A stretch of 64,000 nucleotides of DNA from Liolophura sinensis. Taxonomy: Eukaryota; Mollusca; Polyplacophora; Chitonida; Chitonidae. Below the pieces are notes generated by a model that did no database searches, was not told where the DNA came from, and worked only from the letters and a program-made list of their open reading frames with translations. A program made the position numbers and the translations under genes. Shown here piece after piece: positions 60,315-64,000 of this stretch (its first letter is position 1; each line of letters opens with the position of its first letter). The stretch spans positions 3,591,338-3,655,337 of the forward strand of contig NC_088302.1 in assembly GCF_032854445.1 (NCBI RefSeq), written 5' to 3'.

Positions 60315-60540
60315 ACGTTTTTAGGATTTACATGAACAACAAAGAAAACCCTAACTTAATTATTTTGCCCATAGGCCAGATTTCACCCTTTACACGAGTC
60401 ACTAGGCCGTTTGCTAACTACCACCCTGCCGTCACTGCTCTGTGTTTTTCTCCGTATGCTGTAGTCTTTTATACATTATATTATAAAATATAAAAGACTA
60501 CAGTAAGAGCATCGACGAGAGAGTGATAGTAAATGGTCAC
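60315..60540. repeat. module P foldback (plus copy then truncated minus copy)
   Basis: 60315-60473 is P in plus ('catttacatgaac'-like start, 'gagtcactaggccgtttgct', 'gccgtcactgctctgtgttt', 'gctgtagtcttttata'). 60489-60540 is the edge of P in minus ('tataaaagactacag', 'agagtgatagtaaatggtca'). The arms 60459-60473 and 60489-60503 are a perfect 15-bp inverted repeat around a 15-base AT loop. Confidence 0.75.
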
Positions 60541-60635
60541 GTTTTGGGAATTGGCCTTCCGAATAGGAGCCTGAAACGTCTATCTTCATTGACGGCTAGT
60601 ATATGAATGCCATTTTCGACGGGATACGTAAGCAG
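60541..60635 (+). mobile_element. element core 3' end
   Basis: 'gttttgggaattggccttcc', 'ctgaaacgtctatcttcatt', 'gacggctagtatatgaatgc' and 'cattttcgacgggat' form the last ~90 bases of the core, joined directly to the minus P edge. Confidence 0.7.
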
Positions 60636-60749
60636 TGAAATTTGACCTCTTGCCAGTTTTCCTCAGGATTTTATTCTTTTTTTCTATACTCTTTTAAAAT
60701 AGTCGTGGGAACAATCAGTTTTATTTTATTATATTGAAAAAAGGCTGAA

Positions 60750-60875
60750 TTTATTTATTTATTTACTTGCTTGCATGATGTTTTACGACGTAATATTTCA
60801 GTTATACGATGGGGACCAGCATTATTGTGGAAGGAAATCGGACTGAACCCGAGGAGCGGAAGAGAAGGCTGAGTC
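60750..60875 (-). mobile_element. SINE 3' fragment
   Basis: Plus strand reads 'tttatttatttatttacttg', 'gatgttttacgacgtaatat', 'ttcagttatacgatgg' and 'accagcattattgtggaagg', the reverse complement of the first SINE type's tail and body. The tail side is at the low coordinate. Confidence 0.75.
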
Positions 60876-61577
60876 TACGCCTTTATTTGATCCCTTATCC
60901 TCTGAGCAAATATCTAATACCCAGTGGGTTACATGGCACAGTATGTCCTGAACAGAAAACCTCAAACTGACCTCGCACACCCTGGGAACAGCTTTGTAAT
61001 ATTTAATCAGTTAACCTTAGTCCGTGAACTCAGGAATTTGTCTCGGTCCAGATGTGAAAATTGCAGAGAAATTTTGAGAAAGTGACAGGACTTTTCTTCA
61101 CCAAAACATATAGGATTTTTTTTTAACAAGACCGACGTCGCCTAACAACAGGATTGTACGGAAACTATGCAACTACAGTGAAGCAGAGATCACGGCCCTG
61201 TCTGGCCGTCAGCGCTTGCAGGTATTGAATCGTATAATAATGATTCGGCGTCTGTTGAGGTGCGTGGGCTTGTTAGAACAGTCAGACAGAAAGATCTGGC
61301 GTTATCCAGTTGGATTCTATGAATGTCATGTGCAATAGGTATTATTAAATGACGTTATAAATGGACCACTACCATGCATATTAATACTTGAGATCGTTGA
61401 CAAATGGTGCTAATTTTAACAATAGCGGTGAGAATTAATACATTCTGTTTAATCAATAGTCGACATGGAAGATCTGATATTTACTAGTCGTTGACTTGGA
61501 CTCCTGTGTTGTCGTCATTAACACACATTGTTGGTCATACAATCATTATGTAAGCTAACTAGGAATTAATTCCTGGA
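60876..61577. other. unannotated stretch
   Basis: Nothing recognised. Confidence 0.5.
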
Positions 61578-61665
61578 TATAAAAGACTACACGTTAGAGA
61601 GTCAACCAGAGCAGTGACGACAGTGTGATATAACTGAAAAGTGGATTTCACACGTAACGATGAAA
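61578..61665 (-). repeat. module P edge with TATA box
   Basis: 'tataaaagactacacgttag', 'agagtcaaccagagcagtga', 'cgacagtgtgatataactga' and 'tttcacacgtaacg'. Read in this direction, TATAAAAG opens the module, as at 60489. Confidence 0.65.
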
Positions 61666-61866
61666 TATCATGAAGTTAGGGTATAATAAATAAATTAAAA
61701 CGCACAGGACTCCGCTTCCACCAATATGTGCAAACATCTCATCTTTAGTCATGAACATCAAAACATGTCCTGTACGGGGATAATGCCTCGATCTTTTTTG
61801 TTTTAAACTAATGCGAACTTTACCTATACACATAGTTAGGCAGAAAACCTGCACAGTTGGTCTCTT

Positions 61867-61915
61867 GTACACTCAAAAAAATTAACAGATGAACAGATTA
61901 ATTTTTGGAGTGTAC
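61867..61915. repeat. AT-rich hairpin (foldback)
   Basis: The left arm 'gtacactcaaaaaaattaa' (61867-61885) and right arm 'ttaatttttggagtgtac' (61898-61915) pair almost completely around a 12-base loop. Confidence 0.8.
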
Positions 61916-62254
61916 GTTTTTCGTTGACATTAAGTGTAAGCTGCCGCGGACGCAGACCCCATTTATCACTGATTGATTCTAACTTGTTCGGATGTAGTGC
62001 ATGTTATTTTAGCACAAACTTTGGGGCCTTATTAAACGTCTACCTCTTATTGAATGACATTTCGACTTCAAGATTTGAAGTATTATATATATTACCAGGT
62101 GTGTTTTGATCAGTTCTGTTCAAATTTGGGTAAACAAGCAAAATCTCGCGTTAATATTGTCAAACTAACATTTCCAGACCGCTGTTGTTCTAGAAATACA
62201 AAACCTCAACGTTTCTTCTTCGTGACCTGAGGACATTTTTATCAATATTGTCCA

Positions 62255-62564
62255 GGGCCCAATTGTTTGAAAGTGTATTAGCTAAGACTGGTATTAAGTC
62301 ATATTTTATATTTCAAGTTTTAATCAAACTCAGCAGCCAGTGCAGTTCCCCTAAGTCATAGTATAACACCAGCACTTTTAGTTCATGTTTAATATACTGG
62401 TACACAATTTCTTTTAGGCTGAGTACAAAAGTATAACACCAGCACTTTTAGTTCATGTTTAATATAATGTTACAAATTTTTTCAGGCTAAGTACAAAATT
62501 GAAGACTTGGCTTCAGGTTAAATCTGGTATTAAGTCTTAAACCAGATTTGAACAAACGAGCCCA
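62255..62564. mobile_element. MITE-like element with gggccc ends
   Basis: The left end 'gggcccaattgtttgaaagt' and the right end, read as reverse complement, 'gggctcgtttgttcaaatct' are related inverted repeats. An internal motif 'ctggtattaagtc' follows the left end (62289) and occurs again at 62525 near the right end. No transposase is encoded in the 310 bp. A target duplication is not evident. MITEs move with enzymes from a relative elsewhere. Confidence 0.55.
62360..62497. repeat. 70-bp tandem duplication inside MITE-like element
   Basis: 'agtataacaccagcactttt', 'agttcatgttta' and 'aggctgagtacaaa' (aggctaagtacaaa in the second) occur twice with period 70. Confidence 0.9.
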
Positions 62565-63410
62565 GGCCAATAAACAGGCTGTAAGCTTGATTTGGGGGCC
62601 ACATATTTAGGGATAGATCAGTCCTATTGGTTGTGATATATTTATTAACATACTCACTTCTGTTATATAAACGCATGTAAGATAGAATATAAGAACCACA
62701 CATCATAATCAGACTAGAAAACAGAAAATGAAAACGAACAAATATCAGGTTTGAAGGCAAGTCGTCTGTTTCATCACAACTTATGTCCGTTTACTTATGA
62801 TTTAACGTAGGCATTCACGCTTAAAACTTCAAATATGATGTATAATTCAGACTGTCCAGATGATACATCGTAGTATTCTCGGCGCTGAAGTTGTACAAAG
62901 ACGATATCGCATTCCTTATGCGCTGACTTCACAAATTGCAGTTTTGACATTTTCGTTATTTGGACATAAATATACCTAAGTATACCGTAGCGGTTCAATT
63001 ATTGTATTTGTTTTATGTGCTTTCGTTTCTTACGATGCCTTCTCTTAAAGTATACAGGTACCTATGAGAGCGACACCATTCACTCACTTTAATCCTGTTC
63101 AATATTTAACATGCCGAGCGAATCTTGTTAAAAGAATAAACTAATCCGGATTCCCTCCCCCTGAACTCGGAAACGTCGCTACTATTTGGATCCGAATTCA
63201 TAACATTTCCTGAACTTGAGTTGTTATCCTGTCTGACTTGTATATGAAATTTGAGATTCTTATACGAAATCGAAGTTCTCCAACAACAGATTGTCAGTGA
63301 ATCAGATGATGAATATTTATTTTGACGAAGGAGGAACTAACAGTCGACACAAGTACCAAGCAGTTGGGTGTCATATGGGGCAGAGTCCCAGTTAAACACA
63401 ATGGATGGCA
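62565..63410. other. unannotated stretch
   Basis: Nothing recognised. Confidence 0.5.
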
Positions 63411-63415
63411 CAGAA

Positions 63416-63765
63416 AGTCTCGTGAGACTCTTGTCTTAAATTATGGTACCAAAGTTCAGTTGATATATTCTGGTATGTAGTCTCTGTGGTCCACTTTTGA
63501 TATCTCGGATAATTTCTACTTGCACGGCAATGGAGCTGGATTCTCATCTTTCGTGAGACTGGAGAGTCCCAGAATTTTCGGACTGGGAAAAGTCTCATGA
63601 GAATCTTGTCTCACATTATCGTACCAAAGTTCAGATGATTTATTCTGGTATATAGTCTCTGTGGTCCAATTTTGATCTCAGATAAATTCCAAGTGCACGA
63701 GACTGGAACTGGATTCCCAGGTTTCGTGAGACTGGAGAGTTCCAGAATTTTGGGATTGGGAAAAT
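63416..63765. repeat. 175-bp tandem duplication
   Basis: Two units, 63416-63590 and 63591-63765, share 'accaaagttcag', 'tagtctctgtggtcca', 'ttcgtgagactggagag' and 'ccagaatttt' at constant spacing. Fragments of the same wording ('cccagatttctgac', 'gggactgattccca') continue to about 63900, suggesting a longer, older array. The minus ORFs here are repeat shadows. Confidence 0.85.
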
Positions 63766-64000
63766 TCCCAGATTTCTGACCCTGTATTCCCGGCTTCCTG
63801 GGACTGATTCCCATCAAGTGTCAACTGTCTATGAGTATTTAAACTGGATCGCAAATGAATATTCCAGACACTGGGACTGTTTCCCAATTCACGGTACAAG
63901 AATTTTCCCACTCTTAATAAAATATCTACTTACTGAGAATGCTTACCAGCAATTTGGTGCCTACTCCTGGCAGATTCCAAGGTGAAAAATCAGCCTATTT
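63766..64000. other. unannotated end of window
   Basis: Degraded wording of the 175-bp repeat, then unrecognised sequence. Confidence 0.4.

Noticed and set aside
1-64000. CRISPR array
   Set aside because: The tandem repeats have no unique spacers of constant length, and the window is clearly eukaryotic.

Overview
This window reads as nuclear, non-coding DNA from an invertebrate, most likely a marine mollusc or another lophotrochozoan. The grounds are: no dense bacterial gene layout; AT-rich sequence full of stops; tRNA-derived SINEs with tails of the mollusc type (a 'gcgttaaaccccaagca' motif followed by CATT or CACT repeats, and a 'cgtaaaacaccaatcaaataaata'-like tail); long minisatellites; and decayed metazoan transposons (a Penelope-like reverse transcriptase, a Gypsy pol, a THAP/DDE_Tnp_4 transposase, a hAT transposase). 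I assigned the organism from memory of such repeats, not from a search. I find no convincing host protein gene, rRNA or functional tRNA in 64 kb, so the window is probably intergenic or inside a very large intron.

Layout. 0-6 kb: the 3' half of a reverse-transcriptase element on the minus strand, a SINE, a (TA)n tract and plain sequence. 6-12 kb: another element copy, a SINE between exact 21-bp direct repeats, and two direct copies (plus part of a third) of a ~2 kb duplicated segment; an inverted copy lies at 16.2-17.6 kb. 12-29 kb: scattered SINEs and element pieces, and 38-bp and 37-bp satellites. 29.5-32.5 kb: a broken Gypsy pol interrupted by pieces of the other family. 34-35.7 kb: an unrecognised GC-rich module present three times. 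38-42.8 kb: element copies and three tandem arrays (139, 25 and 34 bp). 45-47 kb: remains of a THAP/DDE transposase followed by a hAT C-terminus. 48.9-55.6 kb: several copies of one subfamily of the reverse-transcriptase element, including the longest copy in the window (54.3-55.6 kb). 56.6-60.2 kb: a 3.6 kb array of a 17-bp pyrimidine-rich unit with a ~781-bp higher-order duplication. 60-64 kb: a foldback of a promoter-like module, a SINE, a MITE-like element, a hairpin and a 175-bp tandem duplication.

The unifying theme is one repeat family. A ~280-bp 'core' with a constant 3' end (…gacgcatagat) is the 3' region of the reverse-transcriptase element and occurs more than 15 times on both strands. 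It is often joined to two other recurring modules, here called B and P. P carries a TATAAAAG box at one edge. These modules appear in different orders and orientations, which is the most unusual thing in the window. All copy relations were read by eye; no identity percentages were calculated.
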